This document shows, in pieces, positions 12,201-23,425 of a stretch of DNA of 64,000 bases. The position numbers and the translations under genes are program-made. Under the pieces are notes generated by a model. The model was given only the letters and a program-made list of their open reading frames with translations. It did no database searches and was not told the origin of the DNA. Positions within the stretch are counted from its first letter, which is position 1; each line of letters opens with the position of its first letter. This DNA is from Heterodera schachtii (Eukaryota > Nematoda > Chromadorea > Rhabditida > Heteroderidae), in the NCBI GenBank assembly GCA_023374025.1, contig SIJG01000028.1, forward strand, positions 1,350,347 through 1,414,346. The letters are read 5' to 3'.

Positions 12201-15200
12201 ATAATGGAACCAGAATTAAAAAAAAATTTTCATGAAATGAGTATATAATTTTAAAATAGGTTAATTCTCGTCCTTTCAGTATCCCTGCAAAGTTTGGTGC
12301 GCTTCTGATCACTACTCGAAAAATTAGGAGTGATTGAATTTACACTAAAAAGTTAAGCCTAAACTTTTTGGCATATTTAAAAAGCAATTAAAAATTTTTA
12401 AAAATTTTATTCATCTCCCTTTTTGATAGAAAAAGTATCAGAGCGCCTTATATAACATGTATATAAAATTTAGGGCGTTTCTGATCACTTTCTGGAAAAA
12501 TATTTATGAATTAATTTTGCAAAAATAAATAATTAATTAAAAACTCAGATTTTCGAAAAAATTTTTAAAAGCAATGAGCGTTTGCCTTTTTTCAGGATAA
12601 GTTAGTCCTTTACAGAGAAGTATGCCTGTAAAATTTGGTTCGATTATTTTGAATATAGAAGGCGCTAGATTCGATGAAAGTTTTTAAAATTTAAGCCTAA
12701 ACTTTTTGGCCTGTTTTAAAAAGGAATTAAAAATTTAAAAATTTTTTATTCATCTCCCTTCTTAATAGAAAAAACATCAGAGAGCCTTATTAGCATGCAA
12801 ATAAAATTTGGTGCGTTCAGAGCTCTTTCTGAGAAAATATTTATGAATTAATTTTTCGATCGTCCACAAATAATTTATAATTGATCAGGGGCTCACCAAT
12901 TTTGCAGAGATACGTATCGGAACACTACAAAAGCTTATAAATTTTCTAGGTTTTTTAAACCCAGTGAAAAATTTTTGCAGACACTCACCACTTTTGCACT
13001 TAAAAAAATTTCAAAAATTGATCGTCCATAAATAATTGTAATTGATCAGGGGCTCACCAATTTTGCAGAGATACGTATCGGAACACTACAAATGCTTACA
13101 AATTTTCCTAGTTTTTTTAAACCCGGTGAAAATTTTTTGCAGACACCCACCACTTTTGCACTTAAAAAAATTTCTAAAAATTTGATCGTCCATAAATAAT
13201 TTGTAATTGATCAGGGGCTCACCAAATTTTGCAGAGAAACTGCTGAGAACCCTACAAATGTTTACAAATTTTATTAGAATTTTTGCCTGGAGGAACACAG
13301 TTCTTCACACTTACCACACCAGAATTATTTTCAAAAAATCGATTTTACATGTGTCCATTTGGGGTACTCAAACATTTATGGGGAGCAAAAATCCATCGCA
13401 GAATTAAAGTACATGGTATAGGGAAGCTATTCCCGAAGGATTCGAACTCCCCATAAATCTGGGCGCATTGGTTCAAGGGGACTGCCCCGAAGGCCAAAAA
13501 AAAATTATTTTGAAGAAAAAAAATTAAAGGAACTGACTAGATAATATTTAAAATAGGTTATTTCTCTTCCTTTCAGTGTCCCTGCAAAGTTTGGTTCGCT
13601 TCTGATCAGTTTCTGAAAAAAAGTTAAGCCTAAACTTTTTGGCCTGTTTAAAAAGGAATTAAAAATTTTTAAAATATTTATTCATCTCCCTTTTTGCTAG
13701 TAAAAGGCACCATAGAGCCTTATTTATCTTGTAAATAAAATTTGGTGCGTTTCAGAGCAGTCTCTGAAAAATATTTATGAATGAATTTTGCAAAAAATTG
13801 GAAAAGTACGCAAAAATTGGAATATCCAAAAAATTTTAAGAAACATTATGGGATAGCTAATTAATTATATAAAAATGCACTGTTCTTGGCTGTTACCCTG
13901 CAAAATCTGGGATTTTTCTGATCACTACTCGGAAAACTATGAGTGATTGAATTTCACTAAAAAGTTAAGCCTAAACTTTTTGGCATATTTAAAAAGCAAT
14001 TAAAAATTTTTAAAATTTTATTCACCTCCCTTTTTGATAGAAAAAGTATCAGAGGCCTTATATAACATGTATATAAAATTTAGGGCGTTTCTGATCACTT
14101 TCTGGAAAATATTTATGAATTAATTTTGCAAAAATAATGGAACCAGAATTAAAAAAAAAATTTTCATGAAATGAGTATATAATTTTAAAATAGGTTAATT
14201 CTCGTCCTTTCAGTATCCCTGCAAAGTTTTGGTGCGCTTCTGATCACTACTCGAAAAATTATGAGTGATTGAATTTTCACTAAAAAGTTAAGCCTAAACT
14301 TTTTGGCATTATTTAAAAGCAATTAAAAATTTTTAAAATTTTATTCATCTCACTTTTTGAAAGAAAAATCATCAGAGAGCCTTATTTAACATGTAAATAA
14401 ATTTGGTGCGTTTTAGAATTGTTTCTGAAAAAATAATTATGAATAAATTTTGCAAAAATAAATAATGAACCCTTCGAAATCGGTTGGGCAAAATCGCTAC
14501 GGTGGGCAAAAATAGCTAGCTTAATCAATTAAAACCTAGAAAAGGAGCTCTTTCTAATGGTGTCATCGGTTATGGATTTGGTTCAGAATGCGCAGAGCTA
14601 TACTCAAAAGTTTAAGCCTACTACTCAATAGTGCCCAAGCCTACTAAGCAGTTTCGAAATCGGTTGGGCAAAAATCGCTAAGGGTGGGCAAAAATATATT
14701 CGCTAATCCTATTAGATAGAAAAAGCATCAGAGTGCCTTATATAACATGTATATAAAATTCGGTGCGTTTCTGATCACTTTCTGGAAAAATATTTATGAA
14801 TTAATTTTGCAAAAAAAATAATGGAACCAGAATTTCAAAAAAAAATTTTTCATGAAATGAGTATATAATTTTAAAATAGGTTAATTCTCGTCCTTTCAGT
14901 ATCCCTGCAAAGTTTGGTGCGCTTCTGATCACTACTCGAAAAATTATGAGTGATTGAATTTACACTAAAAAGTTAAGCCTAAACTTTTTGGCATCTTTAA
15001 AAAGCAATTAAAATTTTTTAAAATTTTATTCACCTCCCTTTTTTGATAGAAAAAGTATCAAAGGTGCCTTATATAACATGTAATATAAAATTGGTGCGTT
15101 TCAGAGCTCCTTTCTGAGAAAATATTTATGAATTAATTTTTTGATCGTCCACAAATAATTTATAATTGATCAGAGGCTCACCAAATTTGCAGAGATACGT

Positions 15201-16404
15201 ATCGGAACATTACAAAAGCTTACAAATTTTCCTAGATTTTTTAAACCCAGTGAAAAATTTTTGCAGACACCCACCACTTTTGCACTTAAAAAAATTTCAA
15301 AAAATTTGATCGTCTACTAATAATTTGTAATTGATCAGAGGCTCACCAAATTTTGCAGAGATACGTATCGGAACACTACAAATGATTAAAATTTTCCTAG
15401 TTTTTTTAAACCCGGTGAAAATTTTTTGCAGACACCCATCACTTTTGCATTTAAAAAAATTTTAAAATATTTATTCATCTCCCTTTTTGGTAGTAAAAGC
15501 ACCATAGAGCCTTATTTATCTTGTAAATAAAATTTGGTGCGTTTCAGAGCAGTCTCTGAAAAAATATTTATGAATGAATTTTGCAAAAAATTGGAAAAGT
15601 ACGCAAAAATTGGAATATCCAAAAAATTTTAAGAAACATTATGGGATAGTTAATTAATTATATAAAAATGCATTGTTCTTGGCTGTTACCCTGCAAAATC
15701 TGGGATTTTTCTGGTCACTTCTCGTAAAACTATGAGTGATTGAATTTTCACAAAAAAAGTTAAGCCTAAACTTTTTGGCATATTTAAAAAGCAATTAAAA
15801 ATTTTATTCACCTCCCTTCTTATATAAGAAAGCATCAGAGTGCCTTATATAACATGTATATAAAATTCGGTGCGTTTCTGATCACTTTCTGGAAAAATAT
15901 TTATGAATTAATTTTGCAAAAAAAAATAATGGAACCAGAATTTCAAAAAAAAAAATTTTTCATGAAATGAGTATATAATTTTAAAATAGGTTAATTCTCG
16001 TCCTTTCAGTGTCCTTAAAAAATATCGTGCGCTTCTGATCACTACTCGAAAAATTATGAGTGATTGAATTTACACTAAAAGTTAAGCCTAAACTTTTTGG
16101 CATATTTAAAAAGCAATTAAAATTTTTTTTAATTTTATTCATCTCCTTTTTTGATCGAAAAAGCATCAGAGTGCCTTATATAACATGTATATAAAAATCG
16201 GTGCGTTTCTGATCACTTTCTGGAAAAATATTTATGAATTAATTTTGCAAAAAAATAAAAATAAATTCGTGCATCTTTAAAAATTCATAAAAAATTTAGA
16301 ACCCAGAGTTGAGTGAGTTAGCATCATAGTTGTGTGTTTCCTTGTCTTAAGGATGTCCTTAAAAAATATCGTGCGCTTCTGATCACTACTCGAAAAATGA
16401 GTGA

Positions 16405-17145
16405 TTGATTTTTTTTTTTTTTCTGTATGTTTACCTTTTTTTTTTTAAAAAAAATTTCATTTTTTTTATATTTTTTGTAGAAATATATAGAGTATAAATA
16501 TAAGTTTAATTGAACTACATTTTTTTTTTAATATTTCACGGCAATCCTGGAGAATGAGGGTTTCGGCGCTACTTAAAAGAACGTATTTTTGAAATTTTTT
16601 GCACTTTTTTGGTCAATTTTTTTTACACATAATTATGATACCCAGGGGGTTTTCGAGGTCGCTGATTAATTCAAAAAATTTTAGTTTAATTTTAATCCCA
16701 GTGAAGAAAAACATGTAACTTTTTAAGTAAGGGAATATTTGAGTTTTAGTCGCTCCTATCAATGATCACTGATCTGTGATCACGAATATTGTACTAATTA
16801 TCATCTTAATTTTTTGACCGGGGATCAGTGCCGGCTGCAGATAGTATAAGAACATCAAGGCCTAAAAATAAGATTTTTGGGTCAAAAATAAGAACATTTT
16901 GCAAAATTTCTTTAAATCGCTTATATAGCACTTTATTCAATTAATATAGAATCAAATTTCGTATTTTTCGCCTCCCATGATTTTTTTGGGAACAAGCGGG
17001 GCGGAAGGTCGATGGTGCCGATAGACGCCGCCGGGAAAATTTTTGAAAAATTGAATATAATTTGTTAACAGATTTTGTCCAAAAATTGTCCAAATTTTGT
17101 GATTGTGAGCCAAATTTTTTAATAAAACAAAGTATTTTTGGGGTC
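16405..17145. other. AT-rich spacer, no gene seen
   Basis: The satellite ends at a long T-run. The stretch then has poly-T/poly-A tracts, a copy of the dispersed 'ttttcgaggtcgctgat' repeat near 16,650, and a partial GC-hairpin repeat near 17,010-17,035 (gatggtgccgatagacg). No open frame with coding character was found. Confidence 0.6.
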
Positions 17146-17365
17146 CGGCGGTGCCGTTAGGCACCGCCGTGGAAAATTTTAAAAATCTAAGTGACATTAC
17201 ACCTTAAAATTACAAATTTTCTGAAGAATTTCAAGAAATAAGAACAAAATAAGAACAATAGCCCAAAATCAGAACATTTCTTACAAATAAGAACATTTTT
17301 ATTTTGTAAGATTTGGACCCTCCAAATCAGAACATTTCTTATAAATAAGAACAGATCGGCACCCT
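17146..17365 (+). repeat. Dispersed GC-hairpin repeat, copy 1 (~220 bp)
   Basis: It opens with a perfect 10 bp hairpin, CGGCGGTGCC-gtta-GGCACCGCCG (17,146-17,169). A body follows with aaaatctaagtgacatta, several aataagaaca motifs and tttggaccctccaaat, ending near agatcggcaccct. A second copy in the same orientation lies at 62,548-62,767, differing by scattered substitutions (aagaaca against aaggaca). Hairpin-only relatives occur at 52,106-52,129 and around 17,015-17,035. It looks like a short non-autonomous mobile repeat; no coding capacity is visible. Confidence 0.8.
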
Positions 17366-17612
17366 GGTTTAAAAGCACTTGCGGATCTCATTTATAGAAA
17401 TTATTATTTAGAATAAATTTTAACGAATAAAAATTTATAGAGGAAAGGGACCGGTGGGAAAATTTTCAGATTTTCATTTTTCGTTTAATTAACCATTCCA
17501 TTTAATATTTTATATAATATGGAAAAGAGGATTCATAATTGTATTGTCCTTTTTTTACCATTTTGGCAAAATGTTTTGATCCTCAGAGAATATGAATGAC
17601 AGGTGCTGTAAC

Positions 17613-18554
17613 ATTTCGACAGTGGCTGATTTCGACAGTGACCGATTTCGACAGTGGATTTCGACAGTGGCTGATTTCGACAGTGACTGATTTCGACAGT
17701 GACCGATTTCGACAGTGACTGATTTCGACAGTGAACTATTTTCATTTATTTTACTGTTTCCGACATTCCCGACAGTGGCTGCTTTCGACAGTGACAGATT
17801 TCGACAGAGAGTAAAATTATTATTTTATTATTATTATATATTCACATGAACAAGCTGGAACCCATGGTTTTGCCCGAAGCAAACTGCCTCAGGGTCAAAC
17901 TGACCCGAAAAGTCATTTTTATTTAAAAAATTCACTATGTTTAATGAAGATTGATATATGTGTGTAGTAAAAATTAAGCATTTTTCTCTTTCAATGTGAA
18001 TGAATTTGGAAAAAAAACGAATGGACGGAAAAACAGCAAATGATGAACACCAGAAATGACATCTCGAGAATGACCATCAGCATTTGGGAATGCCAAAACA
18101 ATTCCTCTCCAAATTATTTTATCAAAATGACCTCTCAAGAAAATTGACCACCCAAGATAAAGTGAACGACCGGTCTTATCATTATCCAACAGCCAAAGTA
18201 CCACTGAATTTTACCACATTGAAAAAAAGAGAAAAATGCTTAATTTTTACTACACACATATATCAATTTTCATTAAACATAGTGAATTTTTTAAATAAAA
18301 ATGACTTTTCGGGTCAGTTTGACCCTGAGGCAGTTTGCTTCGGGCAAAACCATGGGTTCCAGCTTGTTCATGTGAATATATAATAATAATAAAATAATAA
18401 TTTTACTCTCTGTCGAAATCTGTCACTGTCGAAAGCAGCCACTGTCGGGAATGTCGGAAAACAGTAAAATAAAAAATAGTTCACTGTCGAAATCAGTCAC
18501 TGTCGAAATCCACTGTCGAAATCGGTCACTGTCGAAATCAGCCACTGTCGAAAT
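17613..18554. mobile_element. 942 bp foldback element with tandem-repeat termini
   Basis: Left arm 17,613-17,998 and right arm 18,215-18,554 are near-perfect inverted copies, leaving a ~216 bp unique loop. The outer part of each arm is a tandem run of tttcgacagtg followed by a 2-5 base spacer: eight units on the left and five on the right, which accounts for the 46 bp difference in arm length. The inner part of both arms includes ccatggttttgccc and gtcagtttgaccctgag. No transposase is encoded; loop open frames resemble nothing known to me. The structure fits foldback or long-TIR non-autonomous DNA elements. No convincing target-site duplication is visible. Degenerate tgtcgaa motifs continue to about 18,895. 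Confidence 0.88.
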
Positions 18555-19140
18555 TTCCTGGCACGGAATGATGACATAGTAGCACAATCAGTTCGGCCAA
18601 TTCATAGGCTAAAAATAGTGAGTTTATTGAATTTGCCGAGGCTAAGTCAAAAGGCGCTTCATTGTTCTTGAGAAACGGAAAAAGACGACGATGGTCGAAA
18701 ATGTCGAATATTGCCGATGACTCATAAACGCAAAATTGCGAAAATTAAAGCCATTCTCATAATGCTGTTTTGACAAAAACGAAAAAACAAAAAATTTTAT
18801 TTATCCAAAATCTGCGTCTAATAATTCATTTAGCAGACATATGAATTTTATTTAAAAATTTCATTTTAATTGTCGAAATGGTCATTGTCGAATGTCCTGA
18901 AGCCATGCCAAATTATGTTGTCACATTTCGTAAATTTTATCAAGAAATTAAAATTATGAAAGGAGTAATGCAAGTAATTAATGAATAATTGCTAAATATT
19001 CGATTTTAACGTGGTGCCGCAAAAACTCAAAAAAATTTTGATCGCAAATGCCCGATTTGGGCTTTTGACCGCAACTTATTTATAAATTTCGAGTTTTTTG
19101 GCTTTTTAAATTACGCCAAAATACACAACGCCAAGTCAAA
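18555..19140. other. Non-coding spacer
   Basis: No supported gene. The stretch holds degenerate tgtcgaa motifs near 18,690 and 18,875 and AT-rich sequence up to the start of the inverted duplication. Confidence 0.5.
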
Positions 19141-19149
19141 TGACATTAC

Positions 19150-19545
19150 AGTTCTCTGCCGCCGCTCGTCAATTCGGCCAACTCCTCCGGGAGTCATTCT
19201 TCTTCTTGGGGACCAATTCCACCTCGTCAACATCACGGGTAAAGACAAATAATAATTTAAAAATTGAAAATTTAAAAATTGGTACAATTTGGTGAAAATT
19301 AAAAAATTGAGACAATTTAGTTCAAATTATACCAAAAATAGTCTACAATTGGGACAATTGGTGAAATTTTAAAAAATTTGGTGCAAATTGTACCAAAAAT
19401 GATCTATGTACTGCTGGTGTTTGATGTCTCCCCCTCAGTCGCCCCAGGTCGAAGTCGTATACAAGTCTCTCCAAAATTCCAATGCCGTACAATGCCATGA
19501 ACTCGCCCAACCAAAAGCATTGGCCAGCTAGGCTTCAAGCAATGC
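19150..19545 (+). CDS. Unassigned exon pair, duplicated in the right arm
   Basis: Two GC-richer blocks, 19,150-19,243 (ending before ggtaaag) and about 19,437-19,545 (after a ccctcag acceptor), have reverse-complement partners at 60,995-61,110 and 60,770-60,885. The first reads ...GSHSSSWGPIPPRQHHG in one frame and GSHSSAWGPTPSRQHRRG in the partner, so that frame is conserved. The second block differs by small indels that change frame between copies. In the right copy it can be read as a hydrophobic start (MVYVLLLMLLVNIAPSVA) that looks like a signal peptide. I do not recognise the protein, and the frame differences may mean both copies are relics. Confidence 0.3.
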
Positions 19546-19884
19546 ACTACTCCAATTGTTTGCAGATTTGTTCGTTTTAAGAGGTTGGGAGTGCCTCATT
19601 TTGTTCATTTTTCAGCATTTTTAAGCGGACGATCAAAAATCAGTTTAAAGAATTGTCCAACAGTTAAACCCAATGAAAATTGGGACTATAGTTAACACCT
19701 AGCTTAGAAAGGATTAAATGACATACAATTGATTCATCTTGAGAAGCTAACAAATAAGCACGAAAAAATAGGGTCTTCACTTGCGAAAATTGGTTTAAAC
19801 CTATTTTTGAACCGGTTCAAAACTCGAAAAATCGAAGGATTTGGCACAACTTATGCAAAAGGAGCCTGCGAATACAGAGCAAAT

Positions 19885-20045
19885 AGTGGGGCGAGACGGA
19901 GAGCGGAGGAAGCAGTTTGATGAGCGCCACAGGCGGTTGACTGCGGGGGCCCGGAGGGCACCCGCCAATCAGTCAAAGTCAACCGCCTGTTGATCACGCG
20001 CAGATTTCTTCCGGAGCGCGGAATCTCGCCTCACCTATTGGCCGC
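19885..20045. repeat. Imperfect ~160 bp GC-rich inverted repeat
   Basis: The inner arms aggcggttgact (about 19,930) and agtcaaccgcct (about 19,977) are inverted, and weaker pairing continues outward to ggcgagacggagagcgg on the left and tccggagcgcggaatctcgcc on the right (each with mismatches). It stands out by GC content from its surroundings and has no counterpart in the right arm, which suggests insertion after the duplication. Confidence 0.6.
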
Positions 20046-20450
20046 CGTAGTCGAGTGTGCGCTGGATTTAGCGCAAATGCTAATTAGTTGTTTTCTAATT
20101 TGACATTAATTGGGTGTTATAACAGTTCGTACAATAGAAAGTGCATATAAAGGGTTAGAAAAGCCTAATGTTTAGGCTTAAGCTTTAGCCAAAGCCTAGG
20201 CTTAGGCCTAAGGTTAAGCTTGAATGATACCAAATTTTTTATGTTTCGAAGTGCCAAATTTTGTACATTCTCGAGCTTTGAACCTTTTCAAAAATAGGCT
20301 TAAACCCATTTCTGCAACTAGAGACTTATGTTTTCGTGTATACAAGAGCCAGCTCCTTGAGACGAATTTTAAAACAGTTTTGGCGAAAAAATTCTAACCT
20401 CAGAGTTTGAAAGTGAAATAAAAGTGAAACCGAAGGAATAATGATGAGTT

Positions 20451-21030
20451 GGGCATCCAATTATATGCACATAAAATCGTAAAATATGCACCAAAAATTG
20501 CAAAATATGCACATAAAAAATGAAAAATATGCACATAAATTTTTCCAAATAGAGGGCAAAATTTTACAACTTTCTTCAAATTTGTTAAATTTAAGCATAA
20601 AAATCTCGAAAATATCTAAATATACATAGTATGAATAATCATTTTAGAACCAAAAATACAAAATAAAAGTAAAATTATTTATAATGAAGAAAATTGAGTA
20701 AAAAATGGACAATTTTCTTTTTTCTGACTATTTTTGCATAAATTTCCAATTTTTTAAAAAGTTACCCAAAATTGCCGCTTTAATCGAGCGGGGGGGGGGG
20801 GGGGTTTTAATAGAGGATTTATTGAAAAAATTCCCAAATATGCACAAAATGCCAAAATATGCACAAATATGCAAATATGCACATAAACCGCGAAATATGC
20901 ATAAATATGCAAAATATGCATATGGAAAGACGGCCTAGAAGCTTCAAACCAAGCTAAAAACATATTTTCGTACGTTTCAGGCCTCCCACAGTCCAGGAAA
21001 AAAAATGCATGTGCATATAATTGGATGCCC
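20451..21030. mobile_element. 580 bp MITE with perfect 22 bp terminal inverted repeats
   Basis: Termini at 20,451-20,472 (starting GGGCATCCAATT) and 21,009-21,030 (ending AATTGGATGCCC) are perfect inverted repeats over 22 bp. The decamer TAATGATGAG lies just outside both ends (2 bases from the left end, abutting the right end), consistent with a ~10 bp target duplication. Just inside the ends are many atatgcac/aaatatgcac subterminal motifs. There is no transposase; a G-run sits at 20,791. Subterminal repeats plus a long target duplication suit hAT- or Mutator-type non-autonomous elements. It is missing from the right arm. Confidence 0.88.
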
Positions 21031-21109
21031 TAATGATGAGGATTAATTTTAACTGTGCAAGGGTGGGGTCAGAGAAATGCTAGCTCTATTGAACTTTGCA
21101 CAATCGACT

Positions 21110-21230
21110 TTTATGAGTCCAATCGACTTTTATCGGATATGACAAAATTATTGTATAAAAACCAGGGATGGTTAATTGATTAGACTCATAAAATGCCTTT
21201 GGACTCATAAAATTCGATTGGACTCATAAA
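21110..21230. repeat. Short inverted pair with 16 bp perfect arms
   Basis: TTTATGAGTCCAATCG (21,110-21,125) and its reverse complement (21,215-21,230) bracket a 90 bp interior that holds a further actcataaaa motif. It could be a very small MITE; no target duplication is clear. Confidence 0.55.
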
Positions 21231-21608
21231 GTGTGCATTAGAGCCGGTCCGGTCCCTCACAAGAATTAAATACATATGTTTTAATCTTTTATTTTTACGT
21301 AAATAACAATTTAAATTGAAGTGCTCTCGGTCCTGTTCTGCTGACGATTTGTTTGACAACTTTTCTTGGCAACTCTGTGACATTGTCCATCAACGAATCG
21401 GAAGTGCCGGCGCAGATTTGTTTAAATTTTGGTTAAGGTATATCTTTGCACTAGTTAGTATTGGTTTAAAATCATTCCCATGGCCCCACCATTCGCGTGA
21501 ATTTTTAATCAATTTCGCCATCATTCTTTGATACCAAATCCGGGGCTTTTCTTTCCTTCGCTCTTTTCATCGCTCGGAAGGCAAAAGTCGACCTTTGCCG
21601 TCGTCGGC

Positions 21609-21791
21609 GCGCCTCCCGCTCACCTTCCTCCCACTCTCCCCTCCCTCATCCATCCTCCTCACACTCTCTCCCCTCTCTCATCCTTCCTCCTCCCACTCTC
21701 TCCCATCCCTCATCCCTCTTCTTCCCGCTCCCCTCCCTCCGCTCCCTCCCGCTCTCCCCTCCCTCATCCTTCCTCCCCCCCCCCCCCCCTC
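21609..21791 (+). repeat. Polypyrimidine tract (left-arm copy)
   Basis: About 180 bp of almost pure C/T, made of degenerate ctctcccctccctcatcc units and ending in a C-run. The flank gtcgacctttgccgtcg is shared with the right-arm polypurine tract at 58,205-58,475, which is about 90 bp longer. Open frames across it are low-complexity Pro/Ser strings and are not genes. Confidence 0.85.
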
Positions 21792-22929
21792 AAAGCGGAG
21801 ACCTAAAATTTAGAGATTTTAAAATTTAAATTTGCATTATTAGCCCTTGTCATTAGGAATGCATCCTTTTTATTTTTTAAAATCCCCTCCCCCCCTTTTT
21901 TGTCCATTCGTAGAATCGATCTACTCCAATGGAGAAAAATGTTCTGTGCCTTCAACCTAGCAATCAATTATGTACACCCATTTACCCCTCCCAAAATGAA
22001 ATATAAAAATTTTAATAGTGTTTTTAACTGATATATGATGCAAAAAGACCTAATTTAAATATTAAATTAAAATCGGCCGACTTATTTTTGGCTTTCAGTT
22101 TTTTTTTACAAATTTTTAAAATTTGTGAACTTTGGTTATGGTCCCTTAAGTGTCCTGTGAGGTGGGAGTCTGGGGTTCAAATCCTTTTGGCTGCGGATTG
22201 TTTACCGCAATTTAAATCAATTTTTCAAAAATTTTAGAACAAAGTTCAATTTACACGCTCAATTATTACTTCATTGTTCGGCTCTCAGCTTCTGGAGTCA
22301 TTACATTCGAAAAATACGGTATGTCCAATTTTCACACAGATACAGTTATCCGGTGCAAAAATAAAACCATGATTCAAAATTTTAGGTTTTGAACCTTAAA
22401 ATTTTGAAGTAAATTGCCAAAAAAAATATGGGACCGCCTAATTTGGCACTGCTACTTTTATGCGAGTTTTTGGGCGTGGGCTTTTTTTTGTCGCGGCCAG
22501 TTTGGCGCCGTATAATTTTTTGACAATTTTTAAAATTCCATAAACCTTACAAAAAGTTTTCAATTAGTCTTTCATTGTGCATACTTGACTTAGCCTAAAA
22601 ATACACTAATTTCAAAAATTTTATTTTCAAAAAAAAGAATCGATAATATTTTTAGCCATTTGTGAAAATTCTCTGATGTTAACCGAATATGAAAAATAAT
22701 CATTAAAAGATCATTAGTGGCTTTTGGTTGTTTAATTACTTTTCTGATTTATGATAAAAAAAACCGTATAAGAATTTCAACAAATCTAATATTTAATCGC
22801 TTTCAACAGGAATGGAACCGCGACCACATGCATCGATGTTGAAAGTAAGTGGTTAAAAACAAAAATTAATTCTTAAATTTTTCAAATGAAAATTTAAAGT
22901 CTATATAATAATTAAATTTTTATTTAAAA

Positions 22930-23425
22930 TTATCTAATTGTAGATTTTGAAAATGAGAAAAAATCGGTATTTTATGGGTCAAAATTCTGAGGTAATTCAT
23001 CCTAATATAATGTTTGATGCTGATCAAAAAGGTCTTTTACACCAACTTGATCAGGTCACTCCTTTATAGTGATCGGAACACCCCAAAAAACACTGAAAAT
23101 CGGGTAAAATTTACGAAAAAAATTCATAGGGGGTTGTAAAAGTTTTTAGAATTTTGAGTAGGTCTATTAGAAAGAGCACGTAATTTACTAGTGAATTGCC
23201 TTTTATGGTTGGGCTACGTATATCCGCTGAGGTGTGTGTGCAATTCAATTTAGGAATTTTTTCAAAAATTTTTTTACCGTTTTCAGTGTATTTTAGGGTG
23301 GCAGATCACCATGAAGTATTGATCTGATCAAAGATGAAATTTTTTAGAATTTTTGGCCCATAAAATAATTGGATTGTTTGGTTTTATCAGCGTCTATCAA
23401 AAACATATGACCATGACTGTATGAG
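22930..23425. mobile_element. Foldback-type element with ACTGTA-type ends (partner at 56,920-57,245)
   Basis: An inner pair is clear: the left side has tattttatgggtcaaaattctgag and the right side has aatttttggcccataaaata, in inverted order, with gatgctgatcaaaaag mirrored by ttgatctgatcaaag. The right edge reads catatgaccatgactgta. The reverse-complement partner in the right arm (56,920-57,245) shows the same order, so the insertion predates the duplication. No coding sequence. Edges are approximate. Confidence 0.6.

Larger units (their letters stand above)
1..16405. repeat. Higher-order satellite array, AT-rich, ~2.3-2.4 kb unit
   Basis: The whole stretch is built from recurring blocks. The landmark tggggtactcaaac occurs near 344, 502, 3,010, 3,173, 6,380, 8,672, 10,973 and 13,364, so successive units are about 2,292, 2,301 and 2,391 bp apart. 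The 3.4 kb interval before 6,380 is longer because a small monomer is locally expanded there. Each unit contains (a) 166 bp monomers beginning gatcgtccac, (b) several AT-rich monomers of roughly 250-330 bp carrying gttaagcctaaac, atcagagtgcctta and ggaaaaatatttatg, and (c) a single-copy-like cassette with the B-box core. The array begins inside a monomer at base 1, so it continues to the left; it ends at a T-run near 16,405. The short open frames repeated on both strands (for example at 2,698-2,946, 8,320-8,610 and 10,619-10,909) are repeat by-products and are not called as genes. Confidence 0.92.

Noticed and set aside
2698..13407. Recurring 60-96 residue open frames (MFLQAKIL..., MIRGSPNF...) on both strands of the satellite
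   Set aside because: They recur because the repeat recurs, overlap each other on opposite strands, change ends with each indel and have no start context or domain.
17533..17745. Repeat protein with VEISHCRNQ units
   Set aside because: It is a reading of the tandem tttcgacagtg termini of the foldback element.
20155..20225. TTAGGC hexamers (nematode telomere motif) near 20,165-20,210, and GCCTAA in the satellite monomers
   Set aside because: The hexamers are isolated or in short mirrored phrases, not a tandem run, so there is no telomeric repeat or evidence of a chromosome end.
21528..21813. Pro/Ser-rich proteins at 21,528-21,813 and 58,152-58,548
   Set aside because: They are translations of the pyrimidine/purine tract in several frames at once.
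22150..22200. Possible tRNA: ggggttcaaatcc
   Set aside because: Matches a B-box and part of a T-arm but no A-box, anticodon arm or acceptor stem can be built.
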